Of a stretch of 6,996 bases of DNA, positions 6,299-6,996 are shown in pieces; position 1 is the stretch's first letter, and the number at the start of each line of letters is the position of its first letter. Made by a program: the position numbers and the translations under genes. Below the pieces are notes generated by a model. That model saw only the letters and a program-made list of their open reading frames with translations. It was not told the DNA's origin and searched no databases. The stretch comes from Nitrospira sp. Lineage in GTDB: Bacteria > Nitrospirota > Nitrospiria > Nitrospirales > Nitrospiraceae. The DNA lies in NCBI GenBank assembly GCA_012032965.1, contig JAAUPT010000088.1:1-6996 (forward strand). Reading direction: 5' to 3'.

Positions 6299-6996
6299 CG
6301 CGCAGCCCTCTTCTTAGCACGGACAGCCGACAGTCTCTTTTGTTCAAACACTCGCCGATAGATCTGATCGAGATGGCGGAGGTAATACTTCGGATTGAAA
6401 CAGGTTGAGATTTCTGGTTTGGTGAGATGGTGCGCAATAAAAGGGTCTTTGCTCACGAGGTCCTGTAATCCGCCTCCTCCTCGCCAAGAAACCATCGCGT
6501 TGCGTTGAACGGCTTCGTAGGATTCTTTTCGCTGTGCCCCTTTCTCGACCAACGCCAACAGCAATCGCTGAGAATAGACAAGTCCCCCGGTCAATTCTAA
6601 GTTTCGCCTCATTCGATCAGGATAGATGACCAGGTGTTCGATGAGATCCGTGACTTTGGCCAGCATGTAGTCGATCAAAATCGTACTGTCCGGCATGATC
6701 ACCCGCTCAACGGACGAATGGCTGATATCTCGTTCATGCCAAAGCGCAACATTTTCCATCGCTGGTATAACCGCTGATCGAACCATCCGAGCAAGGCCTG
6801 TGAGATTTTCGGTCAATATCGGGTTACGTTTGTGCGGCATGGCGGATGAGCCTTTTTGCCCCGGAGAGAAATATTCCTCCGCTTCTAAGACTTCGGTGCG
6901 CTGCAAATGGCGCACTTCAACGGCAAGGCGTTCAATGGAGGATGCAACCACACCCAAAACCGCAAAATACATAGCATGACGATCGCGCGGTATGAC
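6295..6996 (-). CDS. purB: Adenylosuccinate lyase, C-terminal part (5' end outside the window)
   Basis: PurB removes fumarate from SAICAR to give AICAR and from adenylosuccinate to give AMP. The window holds about 233 codons in frame to the right edge, with no start; the ATG at 6972 is internal, since the frame continues upstream as VIPRDRHA. The reading contains RHAMYFAVLGVVASSIERLA, then the fumarate/aspartase family signature GSSAMPHKRNPIL with the catalytic loop serine, and ALWHERDISHSSVERV, all typical of PurB. The C-terminus ends in a basic tail (RAKKRAAR). The stop TGA overlaps the cld start by four bases, so purB and cld are probably on the same message and translationally coupled. 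The normal length is about 430 residues, so roughly the first 200 are missing only because the window ends. Confidence 0.97.
   Translation of the reverse strand, partial: VIPRDRHAMYFAVLGVVASSIERLAVEVRHLQRTEVLEAEEYFSPGQKGSSAMPHKRNPILTENLTGLARMVRSAVIPAMENVALWHERDISHSSVERVIMPDSTILIDYMLAKVTDLIEHLVIYPDRMRRNLELTGGLVYSQRLLLALVEKGAQRKESYEAVQRNAMVSWRGGGGLQDLVSKDPFIAHHLTKPEISTCFNPKYYLRHLDQIYRRVFEQKRLSAVRAKKRAAR

Noticed and set aside
6295..6972. purB starting at the ATG at 6972
   Set aside because: The frame stays open to the window edge and upstream residues VIPRDRHA match PurB, so that ATG is an internal codon.

Overview
The window is almost entirely a purine-biosynthesis cluster read on the minus strand. 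From right to left (the direction of transcription) it holds purB (3' part only), a chlorite dismutase family gene (cld), purC, a 71-residue two-helix membrane protein gene, purS, purQ, a small secreted Ig-like protein gene, purL and purF (5' part only). No plus-strand gene is supported. The source is most likely a Nitrospira-type nitrite oxidiser (phylum Nitrospirota). The main reason is that the cld product matches, from memory and nearly residue for residue in its core motifs, the characterised chlorite dismutase of 'Candidatus Nitrospira defluvii'. The base composition is moderately GC-rich, and the separate PurS/PurQ/small-PurL arrangement fits a non-proteobacterial lineage.

Region by region: 6996-6295 is the C-terminal part of adenylosuccinate lyase. 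Its stop codon overlaps the start of cld (6298-5501) in an ATGA, so the two are probably translationally coupled. After a 22-nt gap comes purC (5478-4774), and after another 22-nt gap the small membrane protein (4751-4536). The end of that gene overlaps the GTG start of purS (4539-4297), and purQ (4268-3555) follows after 28 nt. This tightly packed block looks like one operon. A 150-nt gap with a plausible promoter then leads into a small exported protein (3404-3069), which is followed by a strong hairpin terminator (3037-2998). After a further gap come purL (2903-650) and purF (624 to beyond position 1), 25 nt apart.

PurF makes phosphoribosylamine from PRPP and glutamine. PurL, PurS and PurQ together form the three-part FGAM synthetase. 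PurC and PurB carry out the SAICAR and AICAR steps, and PurB also makes AMP from adenylosuccinate. purD, purN, purM, purE, purK and purH are not in the window. Two things do not belong to purine synthesis in any known way: the periplasmic heme protein Cld and the secreted Ig-like protein.

Two single-base reading-frame breaks are visible. purL has one extra base in a five-base homopolymer (2347-2351 on the plus strand). purF appears to lack one base near 27-32. Both resulting proteins regain family-conserved sequence on correcting one base, so assembly or sequencing error is the simplest explanation, although a real mutation or recoding cannot be excluded from sequence alone. I see no mobile element, CRISPR, tRNA or rRNA, and no clearly new multi-gene system. 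The most unusual points are the cld-in-purine-operon linkage, the self-contained secreted-protein cassette and the frame breaks.
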